Shown here piece by piece: positions 1 through 7,478 of a stretch of DNA of 64,000 nucleotides (positions are counted from its first letter, which is position 1; the number at the start of each line of letters is the position of its first letter). Below the pieces are notes generated by a model. The model was not told the DNA's origin, did no database searches, and worked only from the letters and a program-made list of their open reading frames with translations. This DNA is from CAZGRP01 sp964527995 (GTDB lineage Bacteria > Zhuqueibacterota > Zhuqueibacteria > Oceanimicrobiales > CAZGRP01). The position numbers and the translations under genes are program-made. The DNA lies in assembly GCA_964527995.1 (NCBI GenBank), contig CAZGRP010000010.1:1-64000 (forward strand), in the 5' to 3' direction.

Positions 1-1
1 C

Positions 2-1123
2 AAGCCCGTGGTGACCCTGGTGGCGGCTTTGCTGCCCTCCGAGCAGACGCCCTACACCAGGCTGCTCGAATCGTTCACCGACACGACCGGCATTCGTGTC
101 CGTCTGGTGGCCCAGCAATACGCCGAGATCCGGACCGCCATCCAGGCCGAGGCCAGGGCGGGCCGCGGCGAACTCGACCTGGTCGAGCTGGACGTCTACA
201 TGCTTCCGCTTCTTCAGCCTTTGATGCGGCCGCTGGATTCTCTGCTGTGGAACGCCGACGATCTGCGTTCTCATGCTACCAAGAGCGCCTGGGAGGCGGG
301 AACGTTTGGCAAAACGAAGCGCACCTTTTTCGTGCCGCACCGGCTCAACTGGCAGGCGTTGTTCTACGACACCAAGTCGGTCCCCAGGCCGCCTGCCACC
401 TGGGGAGAACTGCTGGCTGTGGCCCGGAAACATCCCGGGGGCATCGGGCTGAAAGCCGCCCGCTACGAGGGGCTGGTCTGCGACCTTTTCCCGTTCGTAT
501 GGCAGGCCGGAGGGGACATCCTGAAACCGTCCAGCCCGGCGGCCGTTCAGGCGATGAGGTTCTTACAGCAGCTTCGGCCGTTCCTCAATACAGCCGCAGC
601 ATCCTACAAGGAGAACTCCATTCTGCAGGCACAGGAGCACCGGGAAGTCGTTCTCCACCCGAACTGGCCTTTCGCCGTACCCTTGCTGAGGCAGAAGGGG
701 CTCCTGGGCCGGCGAATCAAGACGGCACCGCTGCCTCGCGGTCCGGTGAGGCGGGCAACCATTCTTGGAGGAGGCTACCTGGGGATCCCGAAGACGGCGC
801 CGCATCCCAAGGCCGCTGCCCGGCTGCTGAGCTACCTCACCTCAGCCGAAGTTCAAAAAGGGCTGGTCGCCGCCCTCGGTTGGTTTCCGATCCGCAGCGA
901 AGCATGGCAGGCCATGAGTGAGCAGGACCGCCGCGACTTCTCGGGATTCCTGGCCATGAAGGATGCAGTCCTCGCCCGGCCAAACGTACCTTTCTACCCG
1001 CAGGTCAGCCAGATCTGGCAGGACGGCTTCTACCGCATCGTATTCCGCGGGGAGAACCCCGCTGTGGTGCTGAAAGAGATGCAGGCGCGGGTCGATGCAC
1101 TCGTCGCCGCAGCAGGACGCTAG
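2..1123 (+). CDS. ABC transporter sugar-binding protein, 5'-truncated
   Basis: Extracellular solute-binding protein of the family-1 type, which would capture a sugar in the periplasm and deliver it to the two permeases that follow. The reading frame is open to the window edge and no signal peptide is seen, so the true start lies upstream; the in-frame GTG at 8 is probably internal. About 370 residues are present, close to a full mature protein. Visible family features are the early segment TGIRVRLV...YAEIRTAIQAE, the DLVELDVYMLPLLQP strand and the hinge-proximal GGGYLGIPKTAPHPKAA. The first permease overlaps its 3' end. The substrate cannot be read from the sequence; the trehalose genes downstream make an alpha-glucoside or trehalose plausible, but that is inference. 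Confidence 0.85.
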   Translation, partial: KPVVTLVAALLPSEQTPYTRLLESFTDTTGIRVRLVAQQYAEIRTAIQAEARAGRGELDLVELDVYMLPLLQPLMRPLDSLLWNADDLRSHATKSAWEAGTFGKTKRTFFVPHRLNWQALFYDTKSVPRPPATWGELLAVARKHPGGIGLKAARYEGLVCDLFPFVWQAGGDILKPSSPAAVQAMRFLQQLRPFLNTAAASYKENSILQAQEHREVVLHPNWPFAVPLLRQKGLLGRRIKTAPLPRGPVRRATILGGGYLGIPKTAPHPKAAARLLSYLTSAEVQKGLVAALGWFPIRSEAWQAMSEQDRRDFSGFLAMKDAVLARPNVPFYPQVSQIWQDGFYRIVFRGENPAVVLKEMQARVDALVAAAGR

Positions 1124-1997
1124 TGCTCCCATGGATTACCGGCGCCAACGCAAATGGACTTATCGAATCGCAGCAGCGCCCGCCCTGGGCTTCCTTCTCC
1201 TGCAGGTCGTGCCGCTCGGCTATGCCGTGGAAACCGCACTGACCGACGCGCAAGGGAACCTGACGGCCGCCCACCTGCGTCGGGTGTTCGCCGACTCGCT
1301 CTTTCTGCGCGGGGCCGGGTACAATCTCCTCGTTCCTGTGGTGAGCGTGGCCGTCGAGGCGGTGGTCGGCGTGGCCATGGCGCTGTGGTTCTTTCGCCTC
1401 CGGCGCGGCAAGGCTTTCTGGCGCACGGTCGCCATCGTGCCGTTCGCGGTGCCCGAAATCGTCTACCTGCTGACCATGAAGCTGCTCTTTCGCCAGCACG
1501 GCTACCTGAACAGCCTGCTCTACGGTTTCGGTGGAAACGACTGGACCGTCGGCTGGCTGCGCCCGGGCACCGCATTGATGGTGATCGTCATCATCCTCGT
1601 GGACGCCTGGCGGGTCACCCCGGTGGTGTTTCTGATCGTTCTGATGGCTTTGGAACAGCTGCCGGCGAGCTTCCTGGAGGCGGCCGAGGTGGACGGGGCC
1701 ACCCGATGGCAGGTAACCTGGCGGATTCAGATTCCGCTGGTCGTGCCGGCGTTGCTGATTGCCCTGGCTCTACGGGCGGTGGACGCCTTTCGCATCTTCG
1801 CCACGCCTCTGGTGCTTGTGGGCGTACAGGAGCTGCCAGTGCTCACCTCTGTGGCCTATCACTACCAGGTGGAAGCCAACGACCCGGCAGCCGCAAACGT
1901 TGCTTCGCTCACCCTGGGGCTGGCACTCCTGCTGGCGACTGCGGCGGCGCTCGTCGTCATTTCCAGCAGGCGACGGAAAACAGGATTTGCAACTTGA
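1095..1997 (+). CDS. ABC transporter permease, MalF/UgpA-like
   Basis: Inner-membrane permease of a binding-protein-dependent sugar importer. The protein is 300 residues with about six hydrophobic segments (first around residues 23-43). It carries the ATPase-contacting EAA loop near residues 196-216, seen as EAAEVDGATRWQVTWRIQIPL. The ORF start overlaps the binding-protein gene by 29 bases; an alternative ATG at 1131 (MDYRRQRK), just past the upstream stop, would remove the overlap and keeps all membrane segments. Its stop overlaps a TTG start of the next permease. Family assignment is firm; substrate is not. Confidence 0.9.
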   Translation: MHSSPQQDASAPMDYRRQRKWTYRIAAAPALGFLLLQVVPLGYAVETALTDAQGNLTAAHLRRVFADSLFLRGAGYNLLVPVVSVAVEAVVGVAMALWFFRLRRGKAFWRTVAIVPFAVPEIVYLLTMKLLFRQHGYLNSLLYGFGGNDWTVGWLRPGTALMVIVIILVDAWRVTPVVFLIVLMALEQLPASFLEAAEVDGATRWQVTWRIQIPLVVPALLIALALRAVDAFRIFATPLVLVGVQELPVLTSVAYHYQVEANDPAAANVASLTLGLALLLATAAALVVISSRRRKTGFAT

Positions 1998-2827
1998 CTT
2001 CTCGCGCGCGAAGACAAAGACGCCCAGGGATGGTCACAGCCTTCGGGCTCGTCGCTTTGCTCCTCATCAATCTCGGGCCGATCCTGTTGGTTCTCCGACA
2101 GGCCGCGTCTCCCGAAAGCGAATCGTCGCGCTGGCCTCTCAGATGGCTGCCGCAGCGAATGAGCCCGGAGAATGTCGTATCGCTGTGGCAGACCCAGTCA
2201 CTCTCGGAGCATGTACTGCTGAGCCTTTGGGTTGCGGTAGGAACGACCATCGTTTCGCTCGCCCTGGGATTTCCGGCTGGATGGGCGGCGGCACGTTCGC
2301 ACGATGTGGAGGGCATGACGACCACGACGGCCTTGCTCAGCCGGGTACTGCCGCCCATCGCGGTGGCCATCCCGCTGACAGCGCTACTGATTCCGCTTCG
2401 GCTCTACAATCACCCTCTGGGGCTGGGGTTGATCGCCGGCCATGTGACCCTCGGCCTGCCGTTCGCCATCCTGCTGGCGTATGCCGCCTTTCGGAATCTG
2501 CCGCCGGAGCTCGAGGAAGCCGCCATCGTCGACGGCTGTTCGACGTTCGCGGCCTTCTTCCGGGTGGCGCTGCCGGCGGCACGCGGAGCGCTGGGAGCAT
2601 CCTTCATCCTTGTGTTTCTGCTGTCGTGGGATGAGTTCGCCTACGCATTGCTGATCCAGTTGACGCATCGCACCATGCCGCCGCTGATCTATTACTATAC
2701 CGAATTCGGCCAGATCGGCGCCGCCAGTGTGCTGGCCGTGCTCATGTTGCTGCCGGCGATTTTGGTCATCGCTACCCTGCAGCGGACGATGACACGCGGC
2801 ATCATTTCCGGAGTTCTGAAAGCATGA
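1994..2827 (+). CDS. ABC transporter permease, MalG/UgpE-like
   Basis: Second permease of the sugar importer, about 277 residues, with the EAA loop EEAAIVDGCSTFAAFFRVALP. The open frame runs far upstream, but that part is out of frame with the first permease and is a shadow. I chose TTG at 1994, which overlaps the upstream stop as TTGA and gives a basic cytoplasmic N-terminus (LTSRARRQRRPG) before the first membrane segment; ATG at 2030 is the alternative. Its own stop overlaps the otsB start (ATGA at 2824), so translation is probably coupled through the operon. No ATPase gene accompanies the pair. Confidence 0.87.
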   Translation: MTSRARRQRRPGMVTAFGLVALLLINLGPILLVLRQAASPESESSRWPLRWLPQRMSPENVVSLWQTQSLSEHVLLSLWVAVGTTIVSLALGFPAGWAAARSHDVEGMTTTTALLSRVLPPIAVAIPLTALLIPLRLYNHPLGLGLIAGHVTLGLPFAILLAYAAFRNLPPELEEAAIVDGCSTFAAFFRVALPAARGALGASFILVFLLSWDEFAYALLIQLTHRTMPPLIYYYTEFGQIGAASVLAVLMLLPAILVIATLQRTMTRGIISGVLKA

Positions 2828-3630
2828 CGGCTGAGCCGACGCGATTGCAAGATGACCCGCGGCTGAAGGCGTTCTTCGACGACCTGCGGGCGGCACACCA
2901 GCGAGCCTTGATGCTCGACTACGATGGCACCCTGGCTCCTTTCCGGGTCGATCGCCACAAAGCGACACCCTATCCCGGCGTGCGCCAGATCTTGAAGCGC
3001 ATGCTGCGGGCGGGCCACACCCGGGTGGTGCTGGTGACCGGCCGCGCCGTTGACGACCTGATTCCGCTCCTTGGCTTGGAGCCGCTGCCGGAAATCTGGG
3101 GGGCTCACGGCTGGGAGCGCAGAAAGACGGATGGCAGCTATGAGAGGGCGGCATTGACCGAGCGCCAGCGGCAGGCCTTGCGGCGGGCCTATGCCTGGGT
3201 CGTGCAACAAGGCTTCGGCGAGCGCTGCGAACAGAAGCCGGCGAGCCTTGCTATCCACTGGCGCGGCATGGACGAGTCTGCGGCCGCTGATCTCCGCGCG
3301 CGGGTTCAGCAGGCCTGGAAAGACCCCGCTGCTGAAGCAGGTCTGGAGCTGGCCGAATTCGACGGAGGCATCGAGTTGCGCGTTCCGGGACGATCCAAGG
3401 CAGACGCAGTCGAACGGGTTCTGCGCGAGCTTGGCGAAGGCACCGTGGCAGCCTATCTCGGCGACGATCTCACCGACGAAGATGCCTTCCGGGCGATCCG
3501 TGCCAGAGGTCTGGCGATCCTGGTGCGTCGAGAGTACAGGCCGACGGCGGCCCAGGTCTGGCTCAGGCCGCCGCATGGGCTGCTGGAGTTTCTAAGACGC
3601 TGGCATCACATTTCAGGAGGAACGCAATGA
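2824..3630 (+). CDS. otsB: trehalose-6-phosphate phosphatase
   Basis: HAD-superfamily phosphatase that dephosphorylates trehalose 6-phosphate, the second step of the OtsAB pathway, in the cytoplasm. Motif I is DYDGTLAP with the nucleophile at Asp32 and the acid/base at Asp34; motif II is VLVTGR; the acidic motif IV is LGDDLTDEDAF. At 268 residues it has the usual length. It starts inside the stop of the upstream permease and ends inside the start of the mscS-type gene (ATGA at 3627), so it sits in one translationally coupled unit with a sugar importer and a mechanosensitive channel. otsA follows about 1.3 kb downstream. Confidence 0.93.
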   Translation: MTAEPTRLQDDPRLKAFFDDLRAAHQRALMLDYDGTLAPFRVDRHKATPYPGVRQILKRMLRAGHTRVVLVTGRAVDDLIPLLGLEPLPEIWGAHGWERRKTDGSYERAALTERQRQALRRAYAWVVQQGFGERCEQKPASLAIHWRGMDESAAADLRARVQQAWKDPAAEAGLELAEFDGGIELRVPGRSKADAVERVLRELGEGTVAAYLGDDLTDEDAFRAIRARGLAILVRREYRPTAAQVWLRPPHGLLEFLRRWHHISGGTQ

Positions 3631-4712
3631 ATTTTCTGCAGTGGAGTTTTCTAGGCTCTCCCGTGCAATCCTGGCTGATCGCACTGGTCATTGCCGTCGT
3701 TGTTCTGCTTGGGCTGCGAGCCTTCAGAACCGTCGTCGCCCGCCGTCTGGCGACACTGGCGAAAAAGACGCGCACCGACGTCGACGACCTGGTGGTCGAG
3801 TTGATCAAGGGCACACGTTTCTTCTTCTTGCTGACCGTAGCGCTCTACGCGGGCTCTTTCGCTCTCACCCTCCCCGACGCGACAGCACGGCTGATTCGCA
3901 GCGCCGCCGTTATCGCTCTGTTGGCCCAGGCCGCAATGTGGGGAAACGACATCATCACTTTCTGGATCTCGCGCTATATGAAGCGGCGGATGGCCGAAGA
4001 TCCCGTCAGCGCGACGACCATCACGGCCCTGGGCTTCATCAGCCGATTGCTTCTCTGGTCGGTGGTACTCCTCCTGGCCCTCGACAACATCGGCATCGAC
4101 ATTACCGCACTGGTCGCCGGCCTCGGAGTCGGCGGCATCGCCGTAGCCCTTGCAGTGCAGAGCATCCTCGGTGATCTGTTCGCTTCGCTGTCGATCGTGC
4201 TGGACAAGCCGTTCGTCATCGGCGACTTCATCATCATCGGCGACTACCTCGGTACCATCGAACACATCGGACTGAAGACCACCCGCATCCGCAGCCTCTC
4301 CGGCGAGCAACTGGTCTTTTCCAACACAGACCTGCTGCAAAGCCGCATCCGCAACTACAAGCGCATGTTCGAGCGCCGCGTCGTCTTTTCGATCGGCGTC
4401 GTCTACCAGACGCCCTACGAGAAGCTGGTCGCCATCCCGAAGATGATCCGCGAGATCGTCGAAGCACAGGAGCAAACACGTTTCGACCGGGCGCACTTTA
4501 AAGAGTACGGCGATTTCTCACTTAATTTCGAAACCGTTTACTGGGTGAAGAACCCTGATTACAATATCTACATGGACATTCACCAACAGATCAACCTCGA
4601 GCTGTTCCGGCGTTTCCAACAGGAAGGGATCGAGTTTGCCTATCCGACGCAGACGGTGTTTGTCACCAATGAGAAAACGTCTGCGGGGAATCTGCAGGAG
4701 GTGGCCTCGTGA
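3627..4712 (+). CDS. MscS-family mechanosensitive ion channel
   Basis: Small-conductance mechanosensitive channel of the inner membrane, which opens under hypo-osmotic stress to release solutes. The 361-residue protein has four to five N-terminal hydrophobic helices. The pore-lining helix is rich in Gly and Ala (GLGVGGIAVALAVQSILGDL) and leads into the MscS beta domain (KPFVIGDFI, then GTIEHIGLKTTRIRS). An AGGAGG ribosome site lies just upstream of the ATG, and the start overlaps the otsB stop. Co-translation with trehalose synthesis genes links osmolyte build-up and osmolyte release. Confidence 0.93.
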   Translation: MNFLQWSFLGSPVQSWLIALVIAVVVLLGLRAFRTVVARRLATLAKKTRTDVDDLVVELIKGTRFFFLLTVALYAGSFALTLPDATARLIRSAAVIALLAQAAMWGNDIITFWISRYMKRRMAEDPVSATTITALGFISRLLLWSVVLLLALDNIGIDITALVAGLGVGGIAVALAVQSILGDLFASLSIVLDKPFVIGDFIIIGDYLGTIEHIGLKTTRIRSLSGEQLVFSNTDLLQSRIRNYKRMFERRVVFSIGVVYQTPYEKLVAIPKMIREIVEAQEQTRFDRAHFKEYGDFSLNFETVYWVKNPDYNIYMDIHQQINLELFRRFQQEGIEFAYPTQTVFVTNEKTSAGNLQEVAS

Positions 4713-4747
4713 GGGCCGCCGACCGCGGCGTGCAGGGCTTGCTGTAA

Positions 4748-4772
4748 GGATTTCTGCTTTCGCAGGATCGAC
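4748..4772. repeat. degenerate copy of a dispersed palindromic repeat
   Basis: The stretch GGATTTCTGCTTTCGCAGGA followed by TCGAC resembles the well-formed palindromic unit at 10882-10906 with a few changes. It lies in the 216-bp space between the MscS gene and otsA. Apart from it I see no gene or clear promoter in that space. Confidence 0.45.
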
Positions 4773-4928
4773 ATGAAAACCGGACTTTGGGAATCATCCG
4801 GCCAGGGGTGTCGCGGCCTTCCGGGTCGCAGACTTTGCTGACGGACACCGTCTCGGAATCGGGCGCGATCAACGAAGTCGTCGCAACCCTTTCCGTTGGC
4901 TGCCACACGGTTTGCAAAAGAGGAGGCT

Positions 4929-6422
4929 ATGTCTGGAAACAGGAAACTGAGTGAACGTTTGGTGATCGTCTCCAACCGGCTCCCCATCGCGCTGAGCCGG
5001 CGCGAGGACGGCGAATGGGTCATCGAATCTGGTTCCGGAGGCCTGGTGACGGCCATGGCCCCGGTTCTGCGCCACCGAGGCGGCGTATGGATCGGCTGGC
5101 CGGGAGCTGTGGAAGAGGATGGCCTGCAATTGGATTCCCTTCTGCATCAGGCTGGGAGGGATTCCGGATATCGGCTGACGCCGGTCCTCCTGACCGCCGA
5201 AGAGAAAGAGAAGTACTACCAGGGGTTCTCGAACGAGATCGTCTGGCCGCTCTTCCACGATCTCACCTCGCACTGTGTTTTCGACCCGAGCTACTGGCAC
5301 GTCTACTGTGGCGTCAACCGCAAATTCGCGCATGTCCTCGCCGACACCGCTGGCGAGGGTGATTTCATCTGGGTGCACGACTACCATCTGATGACGGTGG
5401 CGAAGGAGCTGCGTCAGTTGAGACCGTCGGCCCGTATCGCCTTCTTCCTGCACATCCCGTTCCCGCCCCTCGATATCTTCGTCCGCCTGCCGTGGCGATT
5501 TCAGATCTTGCAGGCCTTGCTCGAGTATGACTTGATCGGCTTTCAGACCCTCCGCGACCGCCGGAACTTCATTCAGTGTGTTCGCACCTTGGTCAAGCAC
5601 GTCACCCTCGTGGGTAAGGGCCAGGTGGTGACAGTGCACGTCGGCAAACGAGAAGTGCGCATCGGCACGTTTCCGATCAGCATCGATTTCAACGAGTTTG
5701 CCAAGCTTGCCGCCACCAAAGAAGTCGCCGAGAAGGCGTGGTTTCTGCACGAGGATCTGCCGCAGCGACAGATCATTCTCGGCGTAGACCGGCTAGATTA
5801 CACCAAAGGGGTGCCCGAAAAACTGAACGCCTTCCGCAATGCCTTGAGGCGATACCCCGAACTGCAGCAGCGGGTCGTCCTGGTGCAGGTGCTCGTGCCC
5901 AGCCGCCGGGACATCCCCAAGTACCTGGACCTGAAGACCGAGATCGAACGAACCGTGGGTGAGATCAACGGCGAATTCACTCAGTCAGGATGGGTGCCGA
6001 TTCACTATATCTTCCGCACTCTGGACCGTATCGAGCTGTGCGCTTACTACCGGACTGCGGAGATTGCGCTCGTCACCCCTCTCAAGGATGGCATGAATCT
6101 GGTGGCAAAGGAGTACTGTGCATCCAACCTGGAGCAGAACGGTGTGCTGATCCTAAGCGAGTTTGCAGGCGCCGCAGCCCAGCTACAGAAAGGGGCCCTG
6201 CTGGTGAACCCTCACGACACTGAGGGGGTAGCCGACGCCATCTACGAGGCGTGGCAGATGCCGCGCGACGCCAGGCGGGTGAGAATGAGAAAACTGCGTC
6301 ACTCCATTCGGAAATACAACATCTTCTGGTGGGTCAACTCCTTCCTGCAGGCAGCCATCGCCAAACACCTGGACAACTTCCCCCTGGTCGACGACTACAT
6401 TCCGAAGGCGGAGCTGCTGTGA
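4929..6422 (+). CDS. otsA: trehalose-6-phosphate synthase
   Basis: Glycosyltransferase family 20 enzyme joining UDP-glucose and glucose 6-phosphate to trehalose 6-phosphate, substrate of the otsB product encoded upstream. Family motifs in order are VSNRLPIAL at the N-terminus, GGLVTAMAPVL, WIGWPG, HDYHLM, FFLHIPFPP, VDRLDYTKGVPEKL and the nucleotide-sugar site LVTPLKDGMNLVAKEY. The frame opens at 4896, but the ATG at 4929 is chosen because an AGAGGAGG site stands directly before it and the protein then begins as relatives do (497 residues). The gene is separated from the MscS gene by 216 bp, so it may have its own promoter. Confidence 0.95.
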   Translation: MSGNRKLSERLVIVSNRLPIALSRREDGEWVIESGSGGLVTAMAPVLRHRGGVWIGWPGAVEEDGLQLDSLLHQAGRDSGYRLTPVLLTAEEKEKYYQGFSNEIVWPLFHDLTSHCVFDPSYWHVYCGVNRKFAHVLADTAGEGDFIWVHDYHLMTVAKELRQLRPSARIAFFLHIPFPPLDIFVRLPWRFQILQALLEYDLIGFQTLRDRRNFIQCVRTLVKHVTLVGKGQVVTVHVGKREVRIGTFPISIDFNEFAKLAATKEVAEKAWFLHEDLPQRQIILGVDRLDYTKGVPEKLNAFRNALRRYPELQQRVVLVQVLVPSRRDIPKYLDLKTEIERTVGEINGEFTQSGWVPIHYIFRTLDRIELCAYYRTAEIALVTPLKDGMNLVAKEYCASNLEQNGVLILSEFAGAAAQLQKGALLVNPHDTEGVADAIYEAWQMPRDARRVRMRKLRHSIRKYNIFWWVNSFLQAAIAKHLDNFPLVDDYIPKAELL

Positions 6423-6491
6423 GCTCCAGACCCAGGCGGACCGCAGTGGGTCAATAGAATTCGTGAAGCCCGAAGCGACCGGCCGCCGGCC

Positions 6492-7469
6492 TCAAGCCGA
6501 TGCCAGGGCCATCACAGCCTGCCGCAGCAGCGCCTTGGTGAGCGGCACCTTGTAGCCGTTCTCGCGCATCGGCTGCGCCTTGACCAGTGCCGCGTCCGCG
6601 GCGGACCGCGCCACAGACTCGGTGAGCCGCTCGCCTTCCAGAGCCTTCTCGGCCTCACGCGACCGCCATGGGATTGGCGCTACACCGCCCAACACGATGC
6701 GGGCCCGGCGTACCTCCTCCCCATCCATCACCAACACAGCGGCAACGCTCGACAAGGCGAAGTCGAACGACTCCTTCTCCCGAAACTTGATGTAGATGCT
6801 GCGCGTGCCCGGTTGCGGCTCCGGCACGCGGATTTCGGTGATGATCTCGTTCGGCCGGAGGATGTTCTCACGCCGCAGGTTTTGCGCCGGCAGCTGGAAG
6901 AAGTCCGCCAGTGCCACCTGTCGCTCGCCCTCCGGTCCCAAGAGCGTCAGCTGAGCGCCGAGTGCCATCAGCGCCGGAGCCATATCGGACGGGTGCACGA
7001 TGTAGCTCGGGCCGCCGCCCAAGATGGCGTGGTACTTGTTGCGGCCGGTGGCAGCGTAGCATCGGGCTCCGCCCTTTTTGAGACAAAGAAACCCGGCACC
7101 GCGAAAATACCAGCAGCGCGGCCGCTGGCACAGGTTGCCGCCGATGGTACCCATGTTGCGCAGTTGCGGCGTCGCCACCGAACGCGCTGCCTCGGCCAGG
7201 ACCTTGTATCGGGCCTGGACCTTGCGGTTGGACTCAACCTCGGCGATAGTGGTCAGGGCACCGATGCGCAACCCGTCGCCGTTCTCGATATAGTCGAGAC
7301 CAGGGATGCTTTTCAGATTGACCAGCCTCTTGGGGCGGATCAGCCGCTCTTTGAGCCGGTCCAACAGGTCGGTGCCGCCGGCCATGACGACGCTCTCATC
7401 ATAGCGGTTTGACAGAAGTCGCGGCACCGACTCCAGTTCCCGGGCATTGACGTACTCGAAATTGACCAT
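6492..7469 (-). CDS. molybdenum hydroxylase FAD subunit (PaoB/YagS-like)
   Basis: FAD-binding medium subunit of a xanthine dehydrogenase-family enzyme, passing electrons between the iron-sulfur subunit and the final acceptor. VMAGGTDLLDRL near the N-terminus and TIGGNLCQRPRCWYFRG are FAD-site segments. The second segment holds four cysteines (NLC, PRC, GFLC, ARC) between roughly residues 110 and 145, the insertion that in PaoB-type subunits and the 4-hydroxybenzoyl-CoA reductase beta subunit carries an extra [4Fe-4S] cluster. It is last of three genes; AGGAGG precedes the ATG 9 bases after the preceding stop. Length 325. Confidence 0.9.
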   Translation of the reverse strand: MVNFEYVNARELESVPRLLSNRYDESVVMAGGTDLLDRLKERLIRPKRLVNLKSIPGLDYIENGDGLRIGALTTIAEVESNRKVQARYKVLAEAARSVATPQLRNMGTIGGNLCQRPRCWYFRGAGFLCLKKGGARCYAATGRNKYHAILGGGPSYIVHPSDMAPALMALGAQLTLLGPEGERQVALADFFQLPAQNLRRENILRPNEIITEIRVPEPQPGTRSIYIKFREKESFDFALSSVAAVLVMDGEEVRRARIVLGGVAPIPWRSREAEKALEGERLTESVARSAADAALVKAQPMRENGYKVPLTKALLRQAVMALASA

Positions 7470-7478
7470 GGCTTCCTC

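Noticed and set aside
1154..1993. Long N-terminal extension of the second permease
   Set aside because: It overlaps the first permease in another frame and is Arg/Pro/Gly-rich; membrane segments start only after 2030.
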